Origin: Hydractinia symbiolongicarpus
Lineage: Eukaryota; Cnidaria; Hydrozoa; Anthoathecata; Hydractiniidae
Assembly: GCF_029227915.1 (NCBI RefSeq)
Contig: NC_079889.1
Coordinates: forward strand, 684,001 to 744,000
Direction: 5' to 3'
DNA length: 60,000 nucleotides
Part shown: piece after piece, positions 31,964 through 43,892 of the stretch
How positions within the stretch are numbered: position 1 is the stretch's first letter
Layout: every line of letters starts with the position of its first letter
Notes under the pieces: generated by a model
Seen by the model: the letters and a program-made list of their open reading frames with translations, nothing else
Databases searched by the model: none
Told to the model about the DNA's origin: nothing
Program-made: the position numbers and the translations under genes

Positions 31964-34523
31964 TTATTGCAACTTTACGGGAAATTCATCGCACACGACT
32001 TCCTGACTTTCGTCGCCATGGAATTCCCACTTGACAAGTACTTGAAGCTAAAGTAAAATACAAAACAATAAGATGTGTGTCAGGGATTAAGCCGAGGTAA
32101 GCTTTTCCACATTTAAATATCCCAAAGCATATTGTTTGAGCATGACGGAAGATTTGTGATGCATCGAAGATCAATTCTGCGAAATTTACTAATGGTTTCC
32201 GATTCGCGAAAATTACTTTTGCGAAATATATAAATGCACATTCGCAAAAATTATTTCTGCGGAAATTGACATTTTCCGAAAAGACCTAAATATATATAAC
32301 AACTTTTTATAATTTTCATATAAAGTTTTATAAAGATAAGCAATAAAATTTTGTTCTTTAAGATAAAAGCATGCATTGGTTTCACTTTGCCTCACAAAAT
32401 TGCATGAACTAACGATTTTTGCTATTCATGTCTGCCTGACGTCTTCCCTAGTTTAGTCTGTTTTAAGCAATATATAAACAAAATCTATGATATAACGAAA
32501 TATATGATATAAACAAAGCATAAATGATTTACTTACACTTGGGTACTCTGATTTCACTGGTAAGGAATAATTAAAATGGTACAATTTGCCAGGCACCAGT
32601 GGGCATGTTACACCCGATGTTGTGCACGCATCATCATGATCTAATGGAAATGGTATCCATAATGGTCCAATTTTCCCTTTCACGACTGACTTTAATGTGT
32701 TTGTAGCTTTCGTCGGAGTAAAATCTATCATAATATTAGTACTTTTTCCCTTGTAAAGAATACATGGTTCTACGTCGCATGGTACAATAGCGATATTGGA
32801 GACAGTTGCAGCTAAAAAAAAGCCAATAACCAGTGCCTAAATTTGGAACAGTCTTTATACAAATATACAATGTTTTTATGCTATTTTTAATATCAAGATG
32901 AAAACACTGAAGTAGCCCTCGCATGACAGCTTGTATGAACACATCTAACTTTAAAATAAGCACCACACTTAAAAACTTAAGAACATTTTTCAATTATTAA
33001 GTGGTTTAAAAAAGGGCATGTTCCAGATAATATCCTTGCTAATATTTTTATGGATTTAATTACTGTAGTAAGGATTAATAATTATAAGCATTAAAAAAGA
33101 AAGAAGATTGCCAAAGAAAAATATGCAATTTTTCTTTAAGTTATGACGCTGAATTTATTTTGAGTGATTTTCTGAAAATGTATAAAACCGAACTCTTTTG
33201 TATACCCTGTTAATGATATACATAAACCTAATAATTTAACAATTTTTTTTCTTCAATTTTTTTAATATTACAAGAATTAGTCCATATGATTTTATTAAAA
33301 AGGAAAAATATTGATCGAGCCCCTCTTTACAGAATAGCACCAATCATCAACATGTGTTCCTTGTGTTTAGAGGAAATACAAGTGACCAAATCATTTGCCA
33401 TTCACAATTTTCTTCAAAGTTATGTGCAGCAACAATGAAAAAAATGCATTTCTTGTTGATAGACAATAGAATTTTTGACATAATGTGTTTTCTCTACGTC
33501 AAGAAATTTTGTGTTAGTTACCCAACTGACCTTATTTTTAATGCCTATTTTTACACTCTAATTTCAGGGTTCGAATGACTCTAACATCAGATATTTTTGA
33601 AATTCCACATCCACATAACATAGGTGCTGTGTACTATAACCAAAAAGTATGTTTGTGTATTTTTAAATTGCATGCAGGCCTGTATGGCAAATGCTTATAG
33701 CACAGCCGTAGTGCAAGTGAAGCAAGTTTCACTTCGAAAGCCCTATTCTTGGTAGCAAAGTTTACAAAGTGCGCTAAGATGTAGAAACTCTTTTATGCTT
33801 ACCTTGGATGTTTTTGGTTATTCTTATATATCAGCATTGTATTTTAAGCCTCTCAGGTCTTGTTTTGTGGCAATTTAATAAGGATTCAAAATATCCCAGC
33901 CAAATACAAGTCTAGTGGTACGACTTATTACTAGTGCCTAAATGTAAACAAAAATATTCCAAAAAAGAGCCTTCTTGTACTTCTTGTATGCTTCGCTACC
34001 AAGAACATAGGGTTCAAAGTTGAGCTTGCACCACTTGCTGGAATATTAAACATGGCTGCAATAATACGCCATTTCATAAAATGCACCATATAGCCAGAAG
34101 CAACAATGTTAAGTTCAAGCCTAGCTGATGTGCTGTATAGTGCTAGATGCGTTTTCCCTAATTAACCTTCCCTTTAATGCAGATATTTGTAGTTCTATTT
34201 TGGTCTACTGTAAATTTTTTATATAAAAGTGTTTAGCTAGCAGCTATGATGTGTTTTCTCAATTAAAAAAGTGATATTTTAACCAGGGTAATGGGCCATT
34301 TGACCCTTAGTTAGGACTATATAAATATATATATTAAATCTAGCTACTATTTTTTTATATCAATACTTTTCAAATAAATAATAGCTAAGCTGCAATACGC
34401 ACAGTTTACAGAAAAAATAAACATACTTGATTTTTGATCAGGACAAGGACCAAATTTGATGTTTTTGCTGCTAACTGAAACGAGTACAGTTACAAAACAC
34501 AACAAGAGCACGTTTTTGATCAT
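31964..34523 (-). CDS. NPC2-like ML-domain lipid/sterol-binding protein, three exons, 151 aa
   Basis: A small secreted or lysosomal carrier of sterols. Exons, 5' to 3' on the minus strand: 34523-34427, 32811-32537, 32047-31964. Junctions are GTATGT...AG and GTAAGT...AG, phases 1 and 0 close, and the total is 456 nt including TAA. The product is 151 residues, the same length as typical NPC2. Residues 1-19 form a hydrophobic signal peptide. Six cysteines (27, 44, 49, 95, 102, 143) sit where the family's three disulfides lie. Family signatures: VPCDVEPC (42-49), CPLVPGKLYHFNYSLPVK (102-119), EYPS (121-124) and the final strand VLVKWEF (127-133). In NPC2 the ML fold encloses cholesterol in a hydrophobic cavity; the ligand here is inferred and could be another lipid. 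Intron 1 (about 1.6 kb) contains a decayed inverted-repeat element. Confidence 0.95.
33711..34040. repeat. Decayed inverted-repeat (MITE-like) element in an NPC2-like intron
   Basis: About 50 bp at 33711-33760 (including CTATTCTTGGTAGCAAAG) is the approximate inverse of 33991-34040 (including CTTCGCTACCAAGAACATAG). By eye the arms are roughly 75-80% identical, with about 230 bp between them. Confidence 0.55.
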
Positions 34524-34711
34524 TTTTGAGGATTCCTAAAGTAAACGCTCTCAAGTTACCTCCCAGCCAACAACAGTTTGCAATGTCCTATACTTTGCAC
34601 TTCAATCGCTTTTATCGTCACATGGTCACATGACGACTAAAATCGTACCACCATTTTTAATTTGGAATATGCAACGCTCCCCCACGGAGTCTATAATAGA
34701 ATATATAAATA

Positions 34712-34838
34712 ACTAGTCGTTAGCCCGTGGAAAAATCCACGGGTTCGCCCTCGCTGCTAAGCTACGATTTTGCGTGACAGACAGACGGATGGACGGATGG
34801 ACGGACGGACGGACGTATACGGGCATTATAATATAGAT
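34712..34838 (-). repeat. CCCGTGG/CCACGGG hairpin-type dispersed repeat with (ACGG)n expansion
   Basis: The inverse of the 5503-5613 repeat: ACTAGTCGTTAGCCCGTGG, the hairpin closing CCACGGG, CGATTTTGCGTGACAGACAG, then tandem ACGGATGG/ACGGACGG and GTATACGGGCATTATA. It sits about 190 bp upstream of the NPC2-like start codon. Confidence 0.82.
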
Positions 34839-34839
34839 T

Positions 34840-35485
34840 AGGCTGCCGGCATGGCTTAAAATTAAAAATACTTCTTTCTTGCTGAAAGAACACAACAAAC
34901 CTGGATAGGAAACATCATTCGTCGTGATTTTTTTAAAACTTATACGTGGACTTGACACCTACGTGGGAACAGGGACACATTGTTTTATAAGAACAATTAT
35001 TTAAGAACACAAAGCCTCAGATTTTGCCAAAAATAAGAACAATATAAGCGCAGCTCCAGGCTCAATCATTGTTAATTATAGTAGCTTCATTATAGGTTCA
35101 AAAAACCCATCGAGACTGAATTCTGGGGCTGTGTTATTACTTAAAGAATAAAATTTGAACAAGTCAGGCTGCCAAAGACTCAAGAAAAGCTGGCTGACAT
35201 GTTGAATTTTGCGGGTTCTTTTAAAAAAGCGTGATGGGCAAAAAACATCAATCCTCCCTCAGGAGATTTTAGACAACATCATAAGGTTATTAGATTTCAA
35301 CACTAAAAATAACAAAACATCACATGTGTAACAATAAAAACCATAGCAAGCTAGACGAGGATTATAAACACGAGGGAGGAGATCACTTCTAATTAAGCGT
35401 TTTCATCATAATTGCGACGGCAATCAAGTTTGTTTTTCCGATTATTAGTGGTACGATTTTCTACCCTGTGTGGCTTGTGTTCAAC
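34840..35485. other. Non-genic stretch, nothing recognised
   Basis: AT-rich; no exon or element supported. Confidence 0.45.
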
Positions 35486-35594
35486 AACCTCGTCCCAAGG
35501 CTTTTCTTTTTAATGCGATTGCGATTGGCCTGGAGGATAGAGTGGTAGTGTTTTTTTCACTTTATATATAAAAAAATAACAAAACCTTAAAATC

Positions 35595-35708
35595 AACCTC
35601 GTCCCCAGGGCATCTTCTATCTTCTCTGACCCCGGGACGGCGATACGAACATGTTCGTATCGCCGTCCCGGGGTCAGAAAAGATACAAGATGCCCTGGGG
35701 ACGAGGTT
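35595..35708. repeat. 114-bp near-perfect palindrome with no spacer
   Basis: The two 57-bp arms meet at GAACATGTTC, centred at 35651/35652. By eye there are only two mismatches between arms, and the inner 44 bp, from CCCCGGGACGGCGATACG inward, is perfect. The outer ends are AACCTCGTCCCCAGG and its inverse. It is unusually GC-rich for this window. Confidence 0.96.
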
Positions 35709-35709
35709 G

Positions 35710-37260
35710 CCTTAAAATCAGTCTTGCTCCTGATTGTTTAAATTTGATACTCGAAATTCTGGATGTAACTTTTCGGCGAGTCGATTTACTCGGTGTTAAA
35801 ACAGCTAGACCCAAGTTGAAATATGGCGACGTAATAAACTCAACTTTTAAAATATAAAAGCTGACATTGATAGAGCCGACAGAGTTAAACTGACCTGTTT
35901 GTTCACCGTTGCGATTGATTTAAGAATAAAAAACATGCCTTATCTCGCAAAAATTTTGTCACTATTTTCTGATACAAAAGTAACAAATTTTTTGCGAGAT
36001 TGACAAAGATTTTGCTTGAAGAAAAATATTGGCCTAATGAATGCATGCGCATGGGGGCATTCTCGTCCCAGAGCTCTTAGGAGATTTATCTTAAAGAGCT
36101 TTAGGGTCTAGAATGGGATGGGGGTACGACGGGTCCCCAAAAATATTACACAAAAGGCCCCAATAATGATATACAATTTTTTGGTATATTTTTTGACTAT
36201 TTCCATGCAATTTCCTAATTCCTAAAATGTGGAGTGCTTGTTAATCAATCTAATATCTTGGTTTTAATTGGCTCCAACAAGGTAGGCCCTTCAAGGTCAC
36301 TATACAAATAAAGGTATGTAAAATTACAATTCAAAAAAGTTACGCCCCTAAACCACGTATCGTTCATCATTAGTTGTCGCGACTGATGGTTTACAAAAAA
36401 AGATGTTGTGTAGTAACCGTCAAGACTTGTTACTATTCTTCTCAAAGACCGTTTACATGGAGTTATCCAACCTCCTTGCTCAAAATTAATTGTCAAGCCG
36501 CAATAAATTTTTTTCATGTTTGCTACATGTAATACGTACACGCGAAATAGTTTCATGTCAGGTAAATGATGTTACCGCAAAGATTCGAGGGTGAAATGAT
36601 ATTTCACCTTGGCCTAAATCAAACAACCCAGAAATTGAACTTTATTTCGCTCTAAACCATATAAGCACATTTCGTGATTTAACATGTGACCGCAATAGGA
36701 GATCTGATTTCGCCCACCCCTGACACGATAATTGCGTCTGCGGTTGCCAGTTCTGTTAACCGTGCATCAAATTCTGCTCTCTTACAAGCAGGATGATAAC
36801 GATGTACAAATTAGCTCCACTTTAATTTGCATGTAAAAATATTTGTAAGTTTTCTTCTCAAAACTAGAAGAATATCGTTGTAAATAAAAAAAATCCTTTA
36901 TGCGAATGAAAATTGAGAAAAAGTACCGCTTCTGAGAACGAACCACTGAAAGCGTTGTTAATACTATAAACAGTGTCTCTTTGCAATATATTGACAGATT
37001 TACGATATATCGACAGATTTACGATATACCGACCTTCAATCGATAAAATGCTGAATACTTTAAAAATACATGGTAAAAAATCTTGCGTGCAATTTCGGTT
37101 TAGAACAAGGGTATCATCATTAAACTGTAAGGAACAAAATTTTGTAGGCAACGACAGTATTTTCCCTGTTCTGAGAAATGGCTCAAAACATTTAACGCTC
37201 AATAGTCCGCAGTCTAGAACATGGGAAATTGCTACTATTGTGCAAGCGTAGGCAAAGAGA
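35710..37260. other. Non-genic stretch, nothing firmly recognised
   Basis: AT-rich. A 103-codon minus-strand frame (36556-36245) has no recognisable domain or splice context. A short tandem, CGACAGATTTACGATATA, occurs near 36990-37030. Confidence 0.4.
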
Positions 37261-37267
37261 ACATCAA

Positions 37268-37545
37268 GGCGGAGATGGTGTCTTGGTAGCGCATTCGGCT
37301 TGTAATCATAAGGTGCCAGGTTCGAGTCCCCACTCCAGCGCACTTTAAATGTAGTGTTCTCAGCCCATTTGGTGCAATTTACTAATCAGTAGGCAGATTG
37401 AGTGGCAGGCAAGTAAGTTAGAGTAATGTCATACGTATCTCTAATGGTAATGTAACATAGTTACAGTCGGATGGGAGGAAGAGGCAGCCGTTAGGATGGA
37501 GTCCGAAGGAACATTTAAACTTCCCGTTACTTACTTACGTACTTA
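37268..37545 (+). mobile_element. tRNA-Thr-like SINE, forward copy
   Basis: The head has A-box-like TTGGTAGCGCATTCGG, anticodon-loop-like CTTGTAA and B box GGTTCGAGTCCCC. The body matches the reverse copy at 1008-1290, and the tail is ACTTACTTACGTACTTA. The tRNA cloverleaf stems are degraded, so it is not a functional tRNA. Confidence 0.87.
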
Positions 37546-38398
37546 ATAACTTTTAAAATCTGCCAATTGTACTTTTTAATATATTTGCCTACAAAGGTCC
37601 CGAAATTCGAGAAAAATGACCACGCTGACGTCAGCAACATTTAGGGCATCTTAAGTGCTTTGATTTAACTAATAATCCTGAATCCCAAGTCCGTCTTGAA
37701 TATTGACAAGTGAACTCCAGCAATTTCAAAATGTCACTGTAGAATTACTTGTAGGAAAGAACTTTGAAATTAACGATTTTGTCTACATATATGTTGACCA
37801 AGATTGCCTGAATTGTGCAAATGTAAAAATAGTAGAAACACTAGGAATTTAGTTTCTGAGACTTCCTTTGTGGTAAAAGCCATACAAGTTTCATATCACG
37901 GAAAATGTGATTAAAAGTTTGATTTTTGATTGGTCACCAGGCTAACAAATCAAATTGGTCACCAGGCTAACAAAGCAAGCAAAAACGTGAATGCATGGTA
38001 GCTTACGAACATCAATCATCAGCCAAAAGTCTTTTATTGCCTATAAAAAAATAAGCGTGTAGATATTCTTGCACAAAATTAGGCGTACTTAGTATTTTCA
38101 TGAACGATCGCGAGGTTATTACAACGTAGTAAGACCTTCAGTTACGTATTGACTTTTAAATGGCATCAAGATTTGTGTTTACTTGAATGTTGGGACAGGG
38201 CAATAAAAATAAAGCAAAACAGATGGTTTTACCATATAGGCACATAAATATAGTTGCCTTGTATTTCTTAAAACATCACGAATCACTGAGGTAACTACAG
38301 TTCAGCCTACAACACTAGTAGCCAAAAGGTTGGAAAAATTACAATTTGCTATAAGGTAAAAGATGCAGTTGCTTACAAAGGCATCAATAGCCAGGGCT

Positions 38399-38456
38399 AA
38401 CCTCGTCTTCGGGGACAGATAAAAAGCCTAACAACAAGTCCTGGGGACAAGGTTGA
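38399..38456. repeat. CCTCGTC...GGGGAC inverted-repeat fragment
   Basis: AACCTCGTCTTCGGGGACAG and TCCTGGGGACAAGGTT are approximate inverted ends of the CCTCGTCCCCAGG family, about 55 bp overall, so a minimal or decayed copy. Confidence 0.5.
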
Positions 38457-39244
38457 AACCAGGGTTTGTTTAAGAGGGGGCTGTTTGAAAATTAAAAGCC
38501 AGCAGGGATGGTTAAGAACATGCTGGTCACCATAGTTTATTCTAAGCACCCATTGTCAAGTGCTGCCCGAAAAATACCAGCCGTTTCTTAGAGTATACCA
38601 GTCATTGGAAGTTGTTTGTAGACAATTTGACACGAATCAAATCGAAAATCGCAATTCGCAAAAAGTACCAGTTTACACCTTGGAAACGACTAATCATTCC
38701 GTCGAAAAATACACATCGCAAAAATTACTTCTAATTCTACTTTAATATATATAATCAAAATTAAATTTCTAACCTTTGTTGTAGCTCTTTTCCTCAATAT
38801 AATTCATTCAAAGTATTCGAAAATGCTACTTCGTACATGCGTGGTTATATATAGAAAAATAGCTGTTCGTCAGCGAGAAGATTCACGCGAATTCGCTCGT
38901 AGTACATATTTCCCGCGTGCATATTTCCCGCGTTCAAATTTCGTGCATCTTTAACCTATTTTTCGCGTTTCACAGCACCAGTTATTTTTGACGCACAAGG
39001 GGATATATTATAAAGTTGGCAGCTAAACGATACAACAAGCATCAGCATATGGCAATAGTAAAAGAGTACCGTTACTATTTTAGTCAAAAATTCTTGGTTG
39101 TGCTTCGTACTAATTGATGCTTGCATGATCAATCCTCAACTAGTGATTTTAGAAAATATTTGACACCCCAATGTATTGAAAATGCATGTAATTTTGATTT
39201 TGTGACAAATTCATATGATTTTTATGTTTAATATTCTTAAGTTC

Positions 39245-39415
39245 GAAGTGGACTCTATGACCGTTCCCGCACTAACAGGTTATCCAAATTGATTGGAGTG
39301 TGGATGAGATGCAGTGATTCGTAGTTGGCGGGTCATGTTAAACTTATGGACGCTACTGCTGTGTTTACGTTGTGTGTAACTGATGCAAGGAAAGAGGGGA
39401 GACGAAAATATAATT
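39245..39415 (+). pseudogene. LINE 3'-end coding relic
   Basis: One frame reads RLSKLIGVWMRCSDS, a stop, then LAGHVKLMDATAVFTLCVTD and ARKEGRRKY. This resembles the conserved RL..L.GH..RM.......GRR tail found at the end of many non-LTR retrotransposon proteins. It is short, has an in-frame stop, and belongs to a different family from the copies at 10.7-13.1 kb. Confidence 0.5.
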
Positions 39416-39719
39416 AAGCAATGCTGCCTATCAGAGAATCATTTGCAATTAGAAAGAAAAAAGAAAAAGAAAAAATGGCAATAAAAAAAAGACCAGAAAA
39501 TTTCCAGCCGATTTTTTTGCGTAACCTACTGTATGATTTGAGAACAATTTTGTTGGATTTTAATTCGTGTACTGGCAATCTAGAGGTCCAAAATTTTAAA
39601 ATCTTTCCCTTGGCCAAAAAGATGGTTTGCCCTCGCGCACTAAGTTTAAGCCCCCTCTTCCTCCGAAACAACAAAAAAACTATAACGAAACTGCTTCCTA
39701 CGACATGATAAAGTTATCT

Positions 39720-41460
39720 AAATTTCAACTTCGTGTGAGGAGAAGCTGAATATCATTAATACTATCTTACAATTGGGCAAGTTTGTAGCTGGAATTAAAA
39801 TGTCATAGTCATCCTGGCTGGTTGAATAATCAAAATTATTATAGAAGAGTAGCTGTTTAAAAACAAACGAAACGAAATGATTTACTGATGATTGAAGCTG
39901 ATATCGTGAAGGATACGTTTTAGGTAATGACACAGAAATATTAACCTTTGATTTACACTACCGAACACTACATTGTAACATTTTTTATGTTTGGCTTTTT
40001 AAAATGTACAAAGTTCTACAGGTTACGGATAATTAGGAGATATAACCGTATATAGATAGTAATGATAAACCTATAAAAGTAGAAGAGTGTATAACAGTGT
40101 TTTTCTGTAAGACAAAACAGGTAGTTCCCGTGGGAATATGATGTTTTCGCCCATCCCATAAGCACCCTTAAGGGGATTTTTAAAGTATGGATAAAATCAA
40201 GAGAGGCTTCTTGAAATGAGTCATTCTATCGTGGGTAAACAGAAATAATTTTTGCGTAAAACCAACTTAACAAAACTCCTTTTCTTAATCTTTCTTGAAA
40301 TATCTTGACGTGAAAACTCCTCTTCTTTTAGTAATGGTTTTGAGTATAAAAAAAATGCTTGTCGAATTTCTCAGCTTGAATAAATTTGGGAAAAGTAGCT
40401 GAGTTGTTTTTAGGACCTCAGTCACGTCTTTAGGACATATTTTTAAACAAATTTGTGTAACATAGTTAAAGGATTAAAAACAAACCAAGAATAACGAGAA
40501 AATCAACTGAAACGCGGCTGTTGGTTTTTGATTTTAGTGACTTACACGAAAGTCGAGCTAAACAAGATAATTTATGATAAATTATGACAAAAACAACATC
40601 TTAAATCATCTTAAATATTATATTGTGCAACCAAATATAGCTGAAAAGTTTACCCCATGTATGTATTTAATATATTTTACAGACCGTAGCTTATTTTACC
40701 ACCAAAAGGAATATTAAAGGAAAAACTTTTCTTTTTTTAGAAAATAATAAAAAATGTAGGAAATTTATCATAAAAAAGTAATTATTCATAAACAGGCTGT
40801 CTAGACGTCTATGTGGTTCTAAAGTGTGTATAACTTCTTGTACCTTGACCTTTTAAGTGGTCCGGTTATTACACGCTGTTTTTTTGGAAGTAGCTGGGAT
40901 TTGAGCTTATCGAATTATTTCGTAGCCCCTTTAATAATAACTTTTAGCTACACTTAATAAAAATCTTCTAATAGTTTTTCTAAACAGTCTGCTTATCTGT
41001 TCAATGTTATGACTCATAAAGGAAAGCCATGACTTTCTTTAATCGAATTAAAACTACCCAGAAAATATTTGTCTATTAATTACGAAACAATAATGTTGAA
41101 ACGAAATATTATTTTCGTTTGGCGAATTACTACATGAGAGTAAGCGTATTATCAAATTTAAGTTTATATATGTTATGAAAATGCTTTTCAACAAAATTTA
41201 AACTTTACGTATTACCAATCAACTTCAAAGCATGACTTAAAAACAGAGAAAGTTAAATGTAAAATATTGGTTAAAATGTTGTTGTAGCTAATTTTTGTAA
41301 ACGAAGCATTTTGAAACCCTTTTCTAACAAACCTATCTTGCGCCCTTAAAGAATAGGCAGTTTTTGTAGAAAGAAAGCTGGCATAATTTATGAAATTTAT
41401 TTTAAAAGATTTGGCAGGGCCGTGGTTTCTTATATTATTTCCAATTCACTGTTAAGAACG
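39720..41460. other. Non-genic stretch with one Tigger-related segment
   Basis: AT-rich. 40512-40558 repeats, in inverse, part of the Tigger-like relic at 29908-29950. No gene is recognised. Confidence 0.45.
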
Positions 41461-41513
41461 AGGTAAGTGCAGAAAATAAACCATTTTGAATAAGACTCGA
41501 AAGAGTAAAAGAT

Positions 41514-41579
41514 ATGGAAACAATTCCGCGTGCAACAACAGGAGCAAAAATTCCGTTACCAACAAGAAAAGGGTCAACG
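41514..41579 (+). CDS. Possible orphan first coding exon (22 codons)
   Basis: An ATG opens a frame encoding METIPRATTGAKIPLPTRKG then ST, directly followed by a donor-like GTGAGA at 41580. Composition (Thr/Pro/Lys, balanced codons) stands out from the surrounding AT-rich sequence. A CCAAT-like string and AT-rich region lie upstream. No following exon was found before the MMP gene, so the transcript, if real, would need a distant partner. I do not recognise the protein; it may be chance. Confidence 0.25.
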
Positions 41580-42100
41580 GTGAGACTACACTTTAGGAAA
41601 GTTATTTTTAGAATTAGTATTTCAATGAAAAATTAAATTGATGAGTTAAACTATCAAACTTTTCTCGAAAGTTAAACTCGCGAAAGTTTTCTAAATCGCA
41701 AATCGTGAAAGTTTCTGCAGGTAATTTTTCTTTAACGCAATCCCCTTATAATTTCTCAGTAAATTTTTTCTAATTTTTTCTACAATTTGATTTGCAAATT
41801 TTTTTGAAATTTAATGTTGAAAATGTAAAAATCAAATGAAAGAGTAAAAAGTCTACAGGGTAAGGAAATTTATTCATAATAATCTTCTCATAACAATATT
41901 AGTCACGATTATTTTCAAAACGCTTTGAAAGTCACACACCGACCAGTCAGTCAATATTAATTATTACGGGCTATATTTAACAATTTTCACAACAAAGGAT
42001 CAAGTGGAATTTTATCTTGAAAGTCTAAACTTTTGTTAGGAAAGAATTACTTTAATATCTAAGAACCAGCTTCTGTAATTAAAGAATTAAAAAAGTTAGA

Positions 42101-42247
42101 AACTTCGATACTGTTAGCAACTTTTTAATGAATCTTTCAAACAACAATCTTTTTGTTGTTAATCAATACCCACTCCATCGGGTAACTTCCTTAAGTATTT
42201 TTCCGAAATGTGGTATAAAGACAAGTAATGATACGTTTTTAAATGTT
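42101..42247 (+). repeat. Diverged direct repeat, copy A
   Basis: About 150 bp similar to 43741-43892: GATACTGTTAGCAACTTTTT, ACAACAATCTTTTTGTTGTT (a small hairpin), GTGGTATAAAGACAAG and the identical 20-mer AAGTAATGATACGTTTTTAA. Identity is roughly 75% by eye. Confidence 0.75.
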
Positions 42248-42291
42248 TTAACCCCTTGGGGCTAACCATGGTATCCCCGAGTGAAAACACT

Positions 42292-42313
42292 CCCCCCCCC
42301 CCCGCCCCCCCCC
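42292..42313 (+). repeat. Poly-C tract (C12 G C9)
   Basis: An almost pure 22-base C run in a strongly AT-rich region; the opposite strand is a G run. Confidence 0.95.
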
Positions 42314-43740
42314 TCTTCAAAAAAAATCGAACAAAAACAAACGATTTTGCTACCTACTGTTCTACGAAGGTTTTCCTGATGGAGTTTGAAAATCCGCAAA
42401 AGCTAATAAAAAAATAAATAAAATAATTATACCGTCTGATAAATTTTTTTAAAATCAAAGGGTACTGCTGAATTTTGACTAAATGCCAGTTTTTTGCAAA
42501 ATGTTGGCCGTATCAGGCTTTTTTCCACTATAAAATGTATAAAAATTCTTTTTAGAAAGATCTACTTTGTCTCTTACTTTTCCGACTTCAAAATACCCAA
42601 TTCTCATTGACTAATGCACTCAACATAGAAGTAAAACACAAATTGAAGTAAACTAGAAAATAGCATTGTTAGTTTTTCTATGTACACACACAAATGATAT
42701 AACTATAAAAGGCAAATTATACCTGGAATCGTGCGTAAAATGTATAAGTCACAAAAGATTATTCATTTGTTATTCACAAAGACACATCTTTTTCTGTGGT
42801 TGATATTTTTTTTGTTTGCGTCAACACTTTCTGACACTACTGCTGAAAGTATGTCCGTTAACATGGATGTATATGTCCATTGTTATCTGGGATAACCTCT
42901 TTGGTTCCGATCGGTTGTGCTATTAATGAGACTCCTGGGAAGGGGATCTTAATATGTAAATGTCCATCTAAGCTATAGAAACGGTGTATACACAACAACC
43001 GATTGAGTAGAGGACTTTTTATAAGGACAACAAAAAACATTTAGTTTTAAAGGTATAATGAAAAAGCTAAATATATAAAGAGGAAGCAGCTTGGGCAGAG
43101 CTAGGAACATTATATTTATTTTTTAATATATATTTATATATATATATATATTTATTTTTTAACGTCAATTATAATGCTTATAAAGCAATTTTTTAAGTTA
43201 TATGTAGTAGCTACTTGGGAGAGCCGATCAATCATTAAAGTAATTGACTAAACTAATATTTTACTGGACATGTTTGTTTCATATCCAATTTATCGGTATG
43301 AAAATATTGACTTGATTTGGTACGAAAAAGAAATAATTCAGAGTAGTAATCCATTATATAGCTTAATATCGTGTGAAGTGGGGTGTATGTGAAACTTACT
43401 TAGTTTAATTTGCGACAATTAGTTAACTTGATGACAAATTACCGCGGACTCATTAGTGAATCAGCAATAATAATTAGTCATGCCACATGCCTGTGGGAAT
43501 AATTTACAAAGAAAGACTTGCAATTGATTTGAGCAAGTTATTTTGTTGTTAATAACTGAGAAGGTTAAGGAAAAATATATTGCATACAAGGAAGCAATGC
43601 TTACCTCATAACAACAAACAAATTGACAGGTGGGCGTTGTTATTTCGGTGTTGCTTTATAAGTCAATTTCAACCACTGCATAGAAGAAGCTTGTTGACGG
43701 GGTAAACTTACTCAATACCGTCAGTATATAGAAATCAGAA

Positions 43741-43892
43741 GCCTCGACAGTGTTAACCACTTTTTAATGACCCGTTTTATACAACAATCTTTTGTTGTCA
43801 ATATCAGAATCGATAGTGACTTCATTAGGTAGCCATTCTTCACGTTAGTTTCGAAGTGTGGTGTAAAGAGAAGTAATGATACGTTTTTAACG
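43741..43892 (+). repeat. Diverged direct repeat, copy B
   Basis: The counterpart of 42101-42247, with ACAACAATCTTTTGTTGT keeping the hairpin potential and the same terminal 20-mer. Element class unknown. Confidence 0.75.

Noticed and set aside
36245-36556. 103-codon minus-strand frame
   Set aside because: No recognisable domain, no splice context, and average AT-rich codon composition; too weak to call.
36864-37343. 159-codon minus-strand open frame
   Set aside because: Its start lies in the tRNA-derived SINE head (a matching frame occurs in the other SINE copy), and the rest has no recognisable domain.
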